DNA from: Kosakonia oryzendophytica
GTDB lineage: Bacteria > Pseudomonadota > Gammaproteobacteria > Enterobacterales > Enterobacteriaceae
NCBI RefSeq assembly: GCF_900094925.1
Contig: NZ_FMAY01000005.1
Coordinates: 248,001 to 312,000 of the forward strand
Direction of reading: 5' to 3'
DNA: 64,000 bases
Every line of letters begins with the position of its first letter. Position 1 is the first letter of the stretch. Shown here piece after piece: positions 26,160 to 35,227 of the stretch. A program made the translations under genes and the position numbers. A model generated the notes under the pieces. It ran no database searches and was not told the DNA's origin. It was given only the letters and a program-made list of their open reading frames with translations.

Positions 26160-26189
26160 CTTCACAGCCATCCGCAGATGGCTGTGAAG
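26160..26189 (-). terminator. Terminator of the SDR gene
   Basis: CTTCACAGCCATC (26160-26172), loop of 4, and GATGGCTGTGAAG (26177-26189) form a perfect 13-bp stem 25 bases after the SDR stop. The leftward strand continues GCGGCTTTTG. It separates the SDR gene from the ABC-F leader. Confidence 0.65.
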
Positions 26190-26213
26190 AGGCAACTGGC
26201 GCTAAACGCACCG

Positions 26214-26945
26214 TCAAACCTGGGTCATTCCGCCATCCACACAGATCTCTGCCCCTGCAATGTAGCTGCTCTCATCGCTCGCCAGAAAGAGCGCTGCGTT
26301 GGCCACTTCATCGGGTTTGCCCATTCTGTGTAGCGGGATATTACGGGTTAACGCGTCGCGAACCTCATCAGTGACAGCCGCCATCATCTCGGTGTCAATT
26401 GGACCCGGCGCAACAACGTTAATGCGAATACCGCGGCTGGAGAGTTCACGTGTCCAGGTCCGGGCAAATGAACGCAGCGCCGCTTTACTGGCGCCGTAAA
26501 CACCGTATCCCTCCGTGCCGATCGTATCGGCTATCGAACCGATAAGCACCACGCTCGCACCGGGCTGCAACAGCGGCAGCGCGGCCTGCAAGGCAAACAC
26601 AGGCGAACGAACATTCAGACCAAATATCTGGTCAAAATGCGCTTCGCTGATTTCCCCGAGGGTGGCGTATTCCGACATTCCGGCATTAATCACCAGTACA
26701 TCAATGCGACCCGCTTGCGCCTTAACCGTTGCCATAATGCGGGCCAGTTCGCTTTGTTGACTCACATCCGCGCGCAGCGGCATGGAAACGCCTGACAGGG
26801 TGCGACTGGCTACCTGGAGCTCCTCATCACGGCGTGAAGTAAACCAGGTTGTTGCCCCTTCACGGGTGAAACGCTGGCTGATTGCCAGGCCAATGCCTTT
26901 TGCACCGCCAAGCACCACAGCCACTTTATTGTCTAATCTGCCCAT
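26214..26945 (-). CDS. Short-chain dehydrogenase/reductase (SDR)
   Basis: This 243-residue NAD(P)-dependent oxidoreductase of the classical SDR family has the cofactor motif VVLGGAKGIGLAISQRF (about residues 11-27), the NAG strand VLVINAGMSEY, the catalytic serine in VVLIGSIADT, and the catalytic YxxxK in GVYGASKAALRSF. The C-terminal YIAGAEICVDGGMTQ is typical. The start is MGRLDNKVAV, with GGAGAG upstream. It is divergent from an HxlR regulator, a common pairing in which HxlR represses the enzyme until a reactive aldehyde, quinone or similar compound appears. Substrate unknown. Confidence 0.85.
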   Translation of the reverse strand: MGRLDNKVAVVLGGAKGIGLAISQRFTREGATTWFTSRRDEELQVASRTLSGVSMPLRADVSQQSELARIMATVKAQAGRIDVLVINAGMSEYATLGEISEAHFDQIFGLNVRSPVFALQAALPLLQPGASVVLIGSIADTIGTEGYGVYGASKAALRSFARTWTRELSSRGIRINVVAPGPIDTEMMAAVTDEVRDALTRNIPLHRMGKPDEVANAALFLASDESSYIAGAEICVDGGMTQV

Positions 26946-27044
26946 CTGTTCTCTCCGGTTTGAGTGGAAAACAGATGATATAAATTTTATACTTAATATC
27001 AATTACGCACTTTGTTTATATCTGATATCGCGGAGTATATCGCT

Positions 27045-27434
27045 ATGGAGAAAATTGACTGTAACAGCCTGAACAATGTGGGAAAAACCCGCTGGGTACT
27101 GGAACACATCACCAATAAATGGTCGATTATGATCCTCACGGTACTCTGCACTGAACCTGCCCGCTTTAATGAAATCCGCCGTCGGCTGGATGGCATTACC
27201 CACAAAGCGCTGGCGGATGCGCTAAAACGGTTGGAGCGCAATGGACTGGTGCGCCGTGAAGTACTGCCGACTTCGCCGGTGGGCGTGGAGTACAGCATCA
27301 CACCGCTGGCGCAGACGCTACAACAACCGTTTATGGCACTGAATGATTGGGCACTGGAGTACGGTCCGGCACTGGAGCGAGCGCAGGCGGCCTACGATCT
27401 TGTCCATGCCAATGAAGAAACAACAACGGATTAG
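27045..27434 (+). CDS. HxlR-family transcriptional regulator
   Basis: This 129-residue winged-helix protein has the HxlR pattern: an N-terminal cysteine (MEKIDCNSL), WVLEHITNKWSIMILTVLC, RFNEIRRRLDGITHKALADALKRLERNGLVRREVLP, and VEYSITPLAQTLQQP. HxlR/YodB-type proteins often sense thiol-reactive compounds through the N-terminal cysteine, here at about residue 6. It is divergent from the SDR gene, across an AT-rich 99-bp gap containing GATAT-N14-ATATC (26977-27000), and probably controls it. Start chosen by GGAG at 27032-27035. Confidence 0.85.
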   Translation: MEKIDCNSLNNVGKTRWVLEHITNKWSIMILTVLCTEPARFNEIRRRLDGITHKALADALKRLERNGLVRREVLPTSPVGVEYSITPLAQTLQQPFMALNDWALEYGPALERAQAAYDLVHANEETTTD

Positions 27435-27450
27435 GTGATCAGCGCGGGCA

Positions 27451-27476
27451 CACCCGGAGCACAGCGACTCCGGGTG
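27451..27476. terminator. Hairpin between convergent HxlR and maeA genes
   Basis: CACCCGGAG (27451-27459) and CTCCGGGTG (27468-27476) form a perfect 9-bp stem with an 8-base loop in the 54-bp gap. No T-run on either strand; possibly a shared 3' end. Confidence 0.45.
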
Positions 27477-27488
27477 GAAAACAGGCGG

Positions 27489-29192
27489 TTAGATCGAGGT
27501 ACGGCGATAGCTGCGGTACTTCGGCTCCCAGAAGTTATCATTAATGGCTTGTTCCAGCGCTTCGGCAGAGGTTTTCACCGCCAGGCCTTGTTGCTGTGCC
27601 ATTTTGCCGACGGCAAACGCAATAGCGCGCGACACTTTCTGAATATCTTTCAGCTCCGGCAACACCAGCCCTTCGCCATTAAGCAGCAACGGCGAGTATT
27701 CTGCCAGCGTTTCACTTGCCGCCATCAGCATTTCATCGGTAATGCGTGACGCCCCTGCGGAGATCACCCCCAGACCAATGCCAGGGAAGATATAGGCGTT
27801 GTTGCACTGTGCAATTGGGTAGGTTTTCTCTTTCCACTGCACCGGCGCAAACGGGCTACCGGTTGCGACCAACGCCATACCGTCAGTCCAACTGATGATG
27901 TCCTGCGGCGTCGCTTCCACACGGGAGGTCGGGTTAGAGAGCGGCATAATAATCGGGCGCGGGCAGTGTTTGTGCATTTCACGGATGATCTCTTCCGTGA
28001 ACAGCCCGGTCTGACCGGAAACGCCAATCAAAATGTCCGGTTTCACATTGCGCACCACATCCAGCAGGGAGATGGCTTCGCTCTGGGTTTCGCGATCCCA
28101 GTTTTGCAGATTTTCACGTTTCTGCACCAGCTTGCTCTGGAACGGCAGCAAGTTTGGCATTTCGTCGGTCAGCAGACCAAAGCGATCCACCATATAGACT
28201 TTCTGGCGTGCATCCGCTTCGCTCAGACCTTCGCGCTGGGTCTGCGCAATAATCTGCTCGGCAATCCCGCAGCCAGCGGAACCCGCGCCGAGGAAGACGA
28301 TTTTCTGCTGGCTCAACTGGCTGCCCGCTGCGCGGCTGGCGGCAATCAGTGTCCCGACAGTCACGGCTGCGGTTCCCTGAATATCATCGTTAAACGAGCA
28401 GATTTCGTTGCGGTAGCGATTCAACAGCGGCATGGCGTTTTTCTGCGCAAAATCTTCAAATTGCAGCAGCACATCCGGCCAGCGTTGTTTGACCGCCTGG
28501 ATAAATTCATCGACAAACGCGTAGTACTCATCCCCCGTAATACGTGGGTGGCGCGAGCCCATATACAGCGGATCGTTAATCAGTTGCTGGTTGTTGGTAC
28601 CAACGTCCAGCACCACCGGCAGGGTATACGCCGGGCTGATCCCGCCGCAGGAGGTATAAAGCGAGAGCTTACCGATTGGAATGCCCATTCCGCCAATCCC
28701 CTGGTCGCCCAGGCCAAGGATGCGCTCGCCGTCGGTGACAACAATCACTTTGATATTGTGGTTGGGGACGTTTTGCAGAATGTCGTCCATGTTGCCGCGA
28801 TTCTGCCAGGAGATAAACACGCCGCGCGCGCGACGGTAAATGTCCGAAAAACGTTCACAAGCCCAACCGACCGTTGGGGTATAGATCACCGGCATCATCT
28901 CTTCGAGATGGTTATCCACCAGGCGATAGAAAAGGGTTTCGTTCGTGTCCTGGATGTTACGCAGGTAAATGTGCTTATCAATATCGGTTTTAAAACCCTG
29001 ATATTGTAGCCAGGCACGTTCCGCCTGTTCTTCAATCGTTTCAACCACTTCGGGCAACAGACCCAGCAGGTTGAAGCTGCTGCGCTCTTCCATGCTGAAG
29101 GCGCTGCCTTTGTTCAGCAGGGGAAACTCCAGCAACACGGGGCCGGCATAGGGGATATACAACGATCGGTTTTTATTATGTTTGGCATTCAT
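27489..29192 (-). CDS. maeA: NAD-dependent malic enzyme
   Basis: This 567-residue cytoplasmic enzyme oxidatively decarboxylates malate to pyruvate with NAD+, feeding gluconeogenic carbon back to pyruvate. Sequence and length match E. coli MaeA/SfcA (565): [21 protein letters not shown] at the start, catalytic tyrosine in [17 protein letters not shown], malic-enzyme signature [19 protein letters not shown] motif [18 protein letters not shown], and end YRSYRRTSI. It lies next to sra in the E. coli order. ATG 29192 follows AGGAGCAGTAAG. Confidence 0.96.
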   Translation of the reverse strand: MNAKHNKNRSLYIPYAGPVLLEFPLLNKGSAFSMEERSSFNLLGLLPEVVETIEEQAERAWLQYQGFKTDIDKHIYLRNIQDTNETLFYRLVDNHLEEMMPVIYTPTVGWACERFSDIYRRARGVFISWQNRGNMDDILQNVPNHNIKVIVVTDGERILGLGDQGIGGMGIPIGKLSLYTSCGGISPAYTLPVVLDVGTNNQQLINDPLYMGSRHPRITGDEYYAFVDEFIQAVKQRWPDVLLQFEDFAQKNAMPLLNRYRNEICSFNDDIQGTAAVTVGTLIAASRAAGSQLSQQKIVFLGAGSAGCGIAEQIIAQTQREGLSEADARQKVYMVDRFGLLTDEMPNLLPFQSKLVQKRENLQNWDRETQSEAISLLDVVRNVKPDILIGVSGQTGLFTEEIIREMHKHCPRPIIMPLSNPTSRVEATPQDIISWTDGMALVATGSPFAPVQWKEKTYPIAQCNNAYIFPGIGLGVISAGASRITDEMLMAASETLAEYSPLLLNGEGLVLPELKDIQKVSRAIAFAVGKMAQQQGLAVKTSAEALEQAINDNFWEPKYRSYRRTSI

Positions 29193-29336
29193 CTTACTGC
29201 TCCTTTATCAACGATCACTCCGCGTGGCATAGCGTAGCGGGTGGGTACTGCGGCGGGCGCAAGTATAAAGCATCAATACGGTAAATACTTCCTATTCGCG
29301 GCATTCGTTGATTGAATTTTTATCAAGCAGAAGAGA

Positions 29337-29366
29337 AAACAAAACGCCACTCCGAATGGAGTGGCG
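29337..29366 (-). terminator. Rho-independent terminator of sra
   Basis: CGCCACTCC (29345-29353), tetraloop GAAT and GGAGTGGCG (29358-29366) form a perfect 9-bp stem. On the leftward strand TTTTGTTTT follows directly. It begins 14 bases after the sra stop. Confidence 0.9.
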
Positions 29367-29379
29367 AGGGTGGAAAACA

Positions 29380-29517
29380 TTAGCCAGCGCGGCGATGACG
29401 CCCGGAACGATGGACCACCACCGTTTCTTCGTGGTTGTCTTTGGTCACCACTTTGCGGGTATTAGACACTTTGTAATCCAGTCCCATGATATGACGTGCC
29501 TGACGGTTCGATTTCAT
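29380..29517 (-). CDS. sra: Stationary-phase ribosome-associated protein Sra (S22)
   Basis: This 45-residue basic protein begins [19 protein letters not shown], nearly identical to E. coli Sra (RpsV) over the first 20 residues and the same length. Sra binds 30S subunits in stationary phase. The C-terminal half has diverged and ends [17 protein letters not shown] lies seven bases before the ATG, a terminator follows, and maeA is the next gene, as in E. coli. The 283-bp gap upstream (29518-29800) holds its leader and the operator of the operon at 29801. Confidence 0.92.
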   Translation of the reverse strand: MKSNRQARHIMGLDYKVSNTRKVVTKDNHEETVVVHRSGRHRRAG

Positions 29518-29722
29518 GCTTACTCCTTAATCCAGTTCAATGTTTCAAGGACAAGCCCGGTAAACTGCGCCGGGCGAAATACAATCTCATCATTGCGCGG
29601 TATAAAAAACATACCGGACTGTCATCCTCGGACATCGTGACGCAAAGCGCAAGCGATTGACGACTTTTAAGAACAGTCTCTTATTATTCGTGGCGCAGGT
29701 CATAGAATTGAACAATAAACGA

Positions 29723-29746
29723 ACTTGATCACTTGACTGATCAAGT
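29723..29746. promoter_or_regulatory. Candidate operator of the PTE/PTS operon
   Basis: ACTTGATC-N8-GATCAAGT is a perfect 8-bp inverted repeat spanning 24 bases, 55 bp before the first gene of the operon. Its size and symmetry suit a dimeric regulator, most likely the GntR/UTRA protein encoded as the last gene (34336-35085). Confidence 0.65.
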
Positions 29747-29800
29747 GAACCAAACCTATTTTTGATGGGCATCTTCCATTTGCTTTCAGAGGGTTGCCCG

Positions 29801-30784
29801 ATGGGTTTTATTCGTACGTTGCATGGAGATATTGCCCCCGCCCAGCTGGGTGTGACCTACAGTCACGATCATATCTACTGCATTCCGCCGTATTGGGCAG
29901 AGCGTAACGATGAGGATCTGCTGCTGGATTCAGCGGAAGCCTCGGAAAGGGAGCTGGCGGATTTTCGCGCCGCTGGCGGGGACTCTTTCTATGACGCCAC
30001 CGCGCCGGATTATGGCAGACAGGTCGAGGTTGTTGCCAGAATCGCACAGCGTCAGCACGTACAGATCATTGCTACCGCCGGGTTTAACAAAGGCTTCCTC
30101 TGGAGCTGCAAACGCCCTGGTCACAACGACACGTTTGCACAGTGGATTGAACGCTCGCCGTTGGACGCACTGGTGGAGCACGTTGTCCGCGAAGTGACGG
30201 ACGGCATCGATGGCAGCCAGTACCGGGCTGGCGTGGTGAAATGCGGCACCGGCTATAACATGATTTCGCCACTTGAACGCAAAACGCTGGAAGTGATCGT
30301 TCGCGCGCAGCAAATTACCGGCGCGCCGATGCACAGCCATACGGAAATGGGCACCATGGCGCTGGAACAGACGCAGGTGTTTAAAACGCTTGGTCTTGAT
30401 ATGTCCCGTTTGTGCTTTGCACATATGGACCGAAACCCCGATCCCTGGTTACATCGTCAAATCGCCAACACCGGGGCGTACCTCTCTTTTGACGGTATTA
30501 CCAGGATAAAATATCACCCTGAACATATTCGTACACAGGCCATCCTCGAACTGTGTAAAAGGGGATATCAAAAACAGATCCTGATCGGTGGCGATTTCGC
30601 CCGTAAAAGCATGAGCGCCCACTATGGAAAAGGGGGGCTGGGATTGAAGTTTATCCTGGCGGACTGGCGGCCAAGGTTTATAGAAGAAGCGCATGAAGCC
30701 GGTTTTGACGGCGAGGCACTGCTGCATGATTTTTTCATTGCTAATCCGGCCCGTTATTTTACCTTCAGCCAGGGTAGCCAATGA
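29801..30784 (+). CDS. Phosphotriesterase-family (PTE/Php-like) metallohydrolase
   Basis: This 327-residue TIM-barrel amidohydrolase of the phosphotriesterase-related group has metal ligands in YSHDHIY (HxH), a barrel lysine in AGVVKCGTGYN, histidines in PMHSHTE and CFAHMDRN, and an aspartate in LIGGDFARKS. Relatives open lactones of sugar acids or hydrolyse phosphoesters; true phosphotriesterase activity is usually minor. It is the first gene of a seven-gene operon with a PTS, so a sugar-phosphate lactone or ester is the likely substrate. MGFIRTLHGDI is the start (AGAGGG upstream), not the earlier in-frame ATG. Its stop overlaps the next gene by four bases. Confidence 0.82.
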   Translation: MGFIRTLHGDIAPAQLGVTYSHDHIYCIPPYWAERNDEDLLLDSAEASERELADFRAAGGDSFYDATAPDYGRQVEVVARIAQRQHVQIIATAGFNKGFLWSCKRPGHNDTFAQWIERSPLDALVEHVVREVTDGIDGSQYRAGVVKCGTGYNMISPLERKTLEVIVRAQQITGAPMHSHTEMGTMALEQTQVFKTLGLDMSRLCFAHMDRNPDPWLHRQIANTGAYLSFDGITRIKYHPEHIRTQAILELCKRGYQKQILIGGDFARKSMSAHYGKGGLGLKFILADWRPRFIEEAHEAGFDGEALLHDFFIANPARYFTFSQGSQ

Positions 30785-31515
30785 AGCTGCAAATGCTGAA
30801 CGAATCGCAGGCCAGTGCGGCGCTGCGCCGGGCGCAGATAGCCTTACTGCCATTGGGCGCGGTAGAACCGCACGGCGATCATCTGCCGTTGGCAACGGAC
30901 AATCTGCTGGCAGAGCGTTTTTGCGAACGACTCGATGCAGCCCTTGGCGAAGCATCCGTAATGCTGCCAGTGCTACCGTTTAGCCAGGTCTGGTCGTTAC
31001 AGGGTCACGCTGGTGCGGTGGATATTGGTAACGATTTACTGAGTCAGCTTTTACAGGCGCTGGCGCGCAATATGGCAGGCTATGGCATTCCGGCGCTGGC
31101 GGTCATTAATGCGCATTACGGTAATTTTGACGCCATAAAAAGCGCGGCCAGGGCATTGAAAAAAGAGGGCATTACGCTACTCAGCTACACCTGGGCGGGT
31201 ATGAATGATTGCGTGCATCGTCTACGGGAATCGAAAGAGGCCAAAGCCGGATATATGCATGCTGATGAGATTGAAACCTCCCTGATGCTGGAACTGGCTC
31301 CGGAAGCGGTGCAGATGGCGCAGGCAAGGGCGCACTATCCTGAGTTCCCCCCTAATTTCGCCTGGCAACAGATGCACTGGACGGAGTTTTCCGACTATGC
31401 GGTGCTGGGCGATCCGCGTTGCGCCACGGCAGAAAAAGGGGCAGCGCTTGTCCAGCAGGCACTGGACACCACGCTCCACTCTCTTCGTCACTATCTTGCG
31501 CAGGTATCCCGATGA
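30781..31515 (+). CDS. Creatininase-family amidohydrolase
   Basis: This 244-residue protein of the creatininase/FAPy-deformylase-like family has the signatures LLPLGAVEPHGDHLPLATDN (Glu, His and Asp metal ligands, about residues 24-40), VINAHYGNFDA and MHADEIETSLMLEL. Members hydrolyse amide or ring C-N bonds with two metal ions. Overlap with both neighbours (ATGA) ties it to the phosphotriesterase-like gene and the PTS. It may cleave an amide or cyclic bond in the imported compound; inference only. Confidence 0.8.
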   Translation: MKLQMLNESQASAALRRAQIALLPLGAVEPHGDHLPLATDNLLAERFCERLDAALGEASVMLPVLPFSQVWSLQGHAGAVDIGNDLLSQLLQALARNMAGYGIPALAVINAHYGNFDAIKSAARALKKEGITLLSYTWAGMNDCVHRLRESKEAKAGYMHADEIETSLMLELAPEAVQMAQARAHYPEFPPNFAWQQMHWTEFSDYAVLGDPRCATAEKGAALVQQALDTTLHSLRHYLAQVSR

Positions 31516-31946
31516 TTGCACGCCAGGCCATACAACTGGACCATCCCGCAAACACGCCGGAGCAGGCGATTCTGGCAGCAGGCAACGCGCTGCTGGCAAG
31601 CGATGCGTGCACTGAACGTTATGTCCAGGCGATGGTGGACAATTTTCATCAATTCGGCCCCTATTTTGTGATAGCGCCAGGTCTGGCAATGCCCCATGCA
31701 CGGCCAGAACAGGGCGCGCTGACGCCGCAAATCAGTTTTATCCGCCTGCGCCAGCCTGTGGCGTTTGGACACAGTGATAACGATCCCGTCTCGCTGGTGC
31801 TGGGGTTATCCGCAACTGGCCAGGATCAGCATATTCAACTTATCCAGCAACTGGTGACATTGCTCAGCAATGAGCATACGTACCACACTTTTCTGCACAG
31901 CACGGACGCAGAAGCGATTTTCTCCTGTTTTACGCACAAGAATTAA
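31512..31946 (+). CDS. PTS EIIA component, ascorbate/mannitol type
   Basis: This 144-residue cytoplasmic phosphocarrier has the phospho-accepting histidine in FVIAPGLAMPHARPEQGAL (about residue 65), as in UlaC/SgcA and mannitol IIA. It receives phosphate from HPr and passes it to the IIB protein at 31977. The start MIARQAIQL overlaps the creatininase stop. Confidence 0.87.
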   Translation: MIARQAIQLDHPANTPEQAILAAGNALLASDACTERYVQAMVDNFHQFGPYFVIAPGLAMPHARPEQGALTPQISFIRLRQPVAFGHSDNDPVSLVLGLSATGQDQHIQLIQQLVTLLSNEHTYHTFLHSTDAEAIFSCFTHKN

Positions 31947-31976
31947 TCACGGAATCACGCACTTCGAGGGCTGATA

Positions 31977-32258
31977 ATGAAAATTCTGACGGTTTGCGGT
32001 TTAGGCATGGGCTCCAGCCTGATTTTAAAAATGAACGTCGAAACGGTATTACAAAAAAACGGTATTCAGGCGTCTGTCGAACACATGGATGTCTCTTCCG
32101 CCTCTTCGGCGCAGGCCGACCTGGTGATCACCAATAGTGAACTGGTGGACAACCTGCGCCAGCTTTCCTGTCCGGTGGTGGTGGTGAATAACTACATTGA
32201 TACACAGGAAATCACCCGCGCCTTAGCACAGGCGGGCGTACTGAAAGAGGGTGCCTGA
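31977..32258 (+). CDS. PTS EIIB component, ascorbate type
   Basis: This 93-residue IIB protein has the phosphocysteine loop ILTVCGLGMGSSLILKM (about residues 3-19) like UlaB and SgcB. It transfers phosphate from IIA to the substrate bound by IIC. It lies two bases before the IIC gene. Confidence 0.88.
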   Translation: MKILTVCGLGMGSSLILKMNVETVLQKNGIQASVEHMDVSSASSAQADLVITNSELVDNLRQLSCPVVVVNNYIDTQEITRALAQAGVLKEGA

Positions 32259-32260
32259 TC

Positions 32261-33571
32261 ATGAGTGAATTTATCGATGTGCTGCACTGGATAACCGTCA
32301 ATATTTTCGGCGAAGCCTCCATTCTTATTGGTTTGATCGTCCTTCTCGGGCTGGTGTTACAGAAAAAACCGTTGGCGGATATCGTCTCCGGCACGCTGAA
32401 AGGCATTCTCGGTTTTCTGATTATTGGCGCAGGCGCAGGCATTATTGTCTCCGCCTTGCTGATTTTTCAGCCCATCTGGACCGAAGTGTTCGGTCTCAGT
32501 TCAATGAACCTAACGGACATTATGGGGCAGGTGAAATTCAGCGAACGCTACGGCAGCAGCGTAACCATTGCGATTGCAGCGGGTTTTGCCATTAACCTGC
32601 TGCTGGCGCGGCTCACCCCGTTCAAATATATCTACCTGACCGGCCATATGATGTTCTGGACGACGATGATCTTTGCCGGGATCATGGTCAACACCAACCC
32701 AAACATCTCCGCAGTGCAGTTAACGCTGATGCTGTCGGTGATCATGGGGCTGTACTGGACGCTACAACCTGCGATGGTGCAACCGTGGGTGCGAAAAATC
32801 ACCGGCAACGACAATGTCGCCCTCGGCCATACATCGGCCTCCGTCGCACTGCTGGGTGCGGTGTTCGGCACGCTCTTCGCTGCCAACAAAATTAACGCTG
32901 AAGATATTCAGGTACCGAAAAAACTCGGTTTCCTGCGCGACTCCAACGTGGTCACCGCGTTAACCATGACGCTGTTGTTCTTTGTGGGCACCTTTATTCT
33001 GCAAATCAAAGCCACGCCGAAAGCGGCTGAAATCCTCTCCCAGTCGGGGGGGCTCAGTTTTTATATCTACGCCCTGAAACAGTCGCTGATCTTCACCGGC
33101 GGCATTGCTGTGGTCTTACTTGGGGTGAGGATGTTTATTGGCGAGATGGTGCCAGCGTTTAACGGCATTGGTTCACGGCTGGTGCCCGGCGCGAAACCGG
33201 CGCTTGATTGCCCGATTTTATTCAACTTTGCACCCAACGCGGTGGTGCTTGGCTTCGTTGGTGCCTTTATCGGTTCACTGTTGTGGCTAACGGTGATTGG
33301 TCGCTCCACGGGGTATGTGTTTATTCCCAGCATGATTGTTATTTTCTTCCATGCAGGCACGGCGGGGGTGTTTGGCAATATCACCGGCGGCTATAAAGGC
33401 GCGCTGCTGGCGGGGTTTGTCACCTCGACTGTGGTGGCGTGGGGGCAATACTTCTGCGTCAGCTTCTTTATCAACGACACCATTCCGGATACCGCGTTGT
33501 GGGCGGGTGATAGCGACATGTTTATGCTGGCACCGCTGATCAGCGCGTTAACCCGTTTGCTGACCTTCTGA
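32261..33571 (+). CDS. PTS EIIC component, ascorbate-type membrane transporter
   Basis: This 436-residue inner-membrane protein of the UlaA/SgcC (PTS-EIIC ascorbate) family has about eleven hydrophobic segments, including EASILIGLIVLLGLVLQKK and LLARLTPFKYIYLTGHMMFW, and the conserved PTLFNFAPN-like stretch CPILFNFAPNAVVLGFVGAF. It imports and phosphorylates a sugar or sugar acid. Ascorbate genes (UlaD/E/F/G) are absent, so ascorbate is unlikely to be the substrate. Confidence 0.88.
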   Translation: MSEFIDVLHWITVNIFGEASILIGLIVLLGLVLQKKPLADIVSGTLKGILGFLIIGAGAGIIVSALLIFQPIWTEVFGLSSMNLTDIMGQVKFSERYGSSVTIAIAAGFAINLLLARLTPFKYIYLTGHMMFWTTMIFAGIMVNTNPNISAVQLTLMLSVIMGLYWTLQPAMVQPWVRKITGNDNVALGHTSASVALLGAVFGTLFAANKINAEDIQVPKKLGFLRDSNVVTALTMTLLFFVGTFILQIKATPKAAEILSQSGGLSFYIYALKQSLIFTGGIAVVLLGVRMFIGEMVPAFNGIGSRLVPGAKPALDCPILFNFAPNAVVLGFVGAFIGSLLWLTVIGRSTGYVFIPSMIVIFFHAGTAGVFGNITGGYKGALLAGFVTSTVVAWGQYFCVSFFINDTIPDTALWAGDSDMFMLAPLISALTRLLTF

Positions 33572-33580
33572 GGATCTGCG

Positions 33581-34321
33581 ATGAGCGACGCGCTGAACCA
33601 CTACTATGCACAAATCCACCAGAAATTGCGGGAGCTGGAACAACAACGCGACGTGATTGACCGGGCGGCAGAGATGATGTTCGACACCGTGTGCAACCAG
33701 CGCAATCTGTTTGTCTTTGGCGCCAGCCATGCCGGGATCCTGGCGGAGGAGATGAGCTACCGTGCCGGTGGGCTGGCGATCGTTAACCCGCTCTTTAACC
33801 CGGCGCTGATGCTTAACGTACGACCATTAACATTGACCAGCGCCGTGGAAAATGTTGAAGGGTTAGGGCGCGTCCTGGTGGAGAGCTCACCGCTACAGGC
33901 CGGCGATACGCTGCTTATCCACTCCGTATCGGGGCGCAACGCCATTACTCTGGATGTGGCGATTTGCGCCCGCGAGCGCGGGGTGAATGTAGTGGCGATC
34001 ACCAGCCTGGATACCGCTGCAAAGGTGACCTCACGCCACTCCAGCGGCAAACTGCTGGCCACGGTGGCAGATGTGACCATTGATAATCTCTGCGAATACG
34101 GCGATGCCGCTGTCACCCTACCGGGAATGGCGCAGCGTGTCGCACCGTTGTCCACTATCATGGGGGCAACCATTGCCAACAGCCTGGTGCTGCGCTTATG
34201 CGAACGGATGCTGGAAATCGGCCTTACGCCGCCAGTACTGGCCAGTGCAAACATAGACGGTAATCAACAGATAAATCGGGATATACTGGAAAAATACAGG
34301 AGCCGGATACACTACCTCTGA
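33581..34321 (+). CDS. SIS-domain sugar-phosphate-binding protein (UPF0309-like)
   Basis: This 246-residue cytoplasmic protein has the SIS (sugar isomerase) fold: LFVFGASHAGILAEEMSYRAGG, then LLIHSVSGRNAITLDVAICARERGVNVVAITS with the phosphate-binding Ser-Gly-Arg-Asn loop. UPF0309 relatives sit with PTS or N-acetyl-sugar genes and may isomerise or bind a phosphosugar. It should act on the phosphorylated product of the PTS. Confidence 0.8.
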   Translation: MSDALNHYYAQIHQKLRELEQQRDVIDRAAEMMFDTVCNQRNLFVFGASHAGILAEEMSYRAGGLAIVNPLFNPALMLNVRPLTLTSAVENVEGLGRVLVESSPLQAGDTLLIHSVSGRNAITLDVAICARERGVNVVAITSLDTAAKVTSRHSSGKLLATVADVTIDNLCEYGDAAVTLPGMAQRVAPLSTIMGATIANSLVLRLCERMLEIGLTPPVLASANIDGNQQINRDILEKYRSRIHYL

Positions 34322-34335
34322 AGCGGAGTTGAAGT

Positions 34336-35085
34336 ATGTTTGAGTCTGACGGACTCCCACTTTACCTGAAGATCAAAGAGATTATTCTGCAACGGATTAT
34401 CTCGTTTACCTATGATGACAGACTGCCCGGTGAACTGCTGCTGGCGGAAGAGTTTCAGGTGGCACGCGGTACGATCAAACAGGCCATCGATGCGCTGGTC
34501 AGCATCGGGATGGTGTACCGCGAGCAGGGAAAAGGCACCTTTATTAACCGTGATGCGCTGCTCAAACACTACACCGACCTGCCGGATACGCTGGTCTCGT
34601 TTGTTGATCCGCAGCCCGTGCATCTGGAGGTTATTTCTCTCTTTCCTTCCATGGCAGACAGCGTGGTAGCCGAGAAAATGGGGCTAAGCCTTGGCCATCA
34701 GGTCGTGCGACTTGAACGGGTAATGATGCAAAACACGCAGGTCGTCGGGCATGTAATCAGCTGGCTCAACGGCCGGATTTATACCGATATCAGCCATATT
34801 GATGGCGCGCGTTCGCTGCACGGGCAATTACGCGAAACCTTTGGCTATGCGCCGACACGCGCCCATGAACAATACATGCCGGTGGTGAGCGACAACGCGC
34901 TGGCTAAACAGCTCAACGTGGCGGTGGGCAGCCCACTATTACGCATCGAGCGGATTGCCAGTAACCTGGATGATGTGGTGTTTGAATACAGCGTCAGCCA
35001 TGTGAAAGGGGCGTCGCTATCCCTGCGAGTTGCAACCAGTCAGAGTGCGGGGAATGCGCAATGGAGTTGCGCTGTTTCCTGGTAA
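34336..35085 (+). CDS. GntR-family regulator, HutC/UTRA subfamily
   Basis: This 249-residue regulator has an N-terminal GntR winged helix (PLYLKIKEIILQRIISFTYDDRLPGELLLAEEFQVARGTIKQAIDAL, residues 8-54) and a C-terminal UTRA effector domain (VHLEVISLF...HEQYMPVVSDNALAKQLNV...LLRIERIASN). UTRA regulators commonly bind sugar phosphates and repress catabolic genes. It is the last gene of the operon, 14 bases after the SIS gene, and probably acts at the palindrome 29723-29746. Confidence 0.87.
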   Translation: MFESDGLPLYLKIKEIILQRIISFTYDDRLPGELLLAEEFQVARGTIKQAIDALVSIGMVYREQGKGTFINRDALLKHYTDLPDTLVSFVDPQPVHLEVISLFPSMADSVVAEKMGLSLGHQVVRLERVMMQNTQVVGHVISWLNGRIYTDISHIDGARSLHGQLRETFGYAPTRAHEQYMPVVSDNALAKQLNVAVGSPLLRIERIASNLDDVVFEYSVSHVKGASLSLRVATSQSAGNAQWSCAVSW

Positions 35086-35179
35086 CAGATCGTCACAAGA
35101 CCCACGCGGTTACGCCTGAAATGAAAAGGCCTGAGTCCGCTCACATCACGTACCCAGGCCATAAACGCCGCTCAATGTG

Positions 35180-35202
35180 ACTGCCCGGTTTGACAGGGCA
35201 GT
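35180..35202. terminator. Hairpin between convergent GntR and DUF2135 genes
   Basis: ACTGCCC (35180-35186), a 9-base loop and GGGCAGT (35196-35202) form a perfect stem followed rightward by CCATGTTTTCTGCTTTT. A longer pair, GGCCTG with CAGGCC near 35125-35160, lies just upstream. Either may end the rightward PTS operon. Confidence 0.45.
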
Positions 35203-35227
35203 CCATGTTTTCTGCTTTTACCGGATA

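Noticed and set aside
27966-29009. Rightward open frame of 347 codons opposite maeA
   Set aside because: Antisense shadow of a highly conserved malic enzyme; no family match.
30781-31515. Misreading the creatininase-family gene as true creatininase
   Set aside because: The family has many activities and the PTS context does not suggest creatinine use; only family level is supported.
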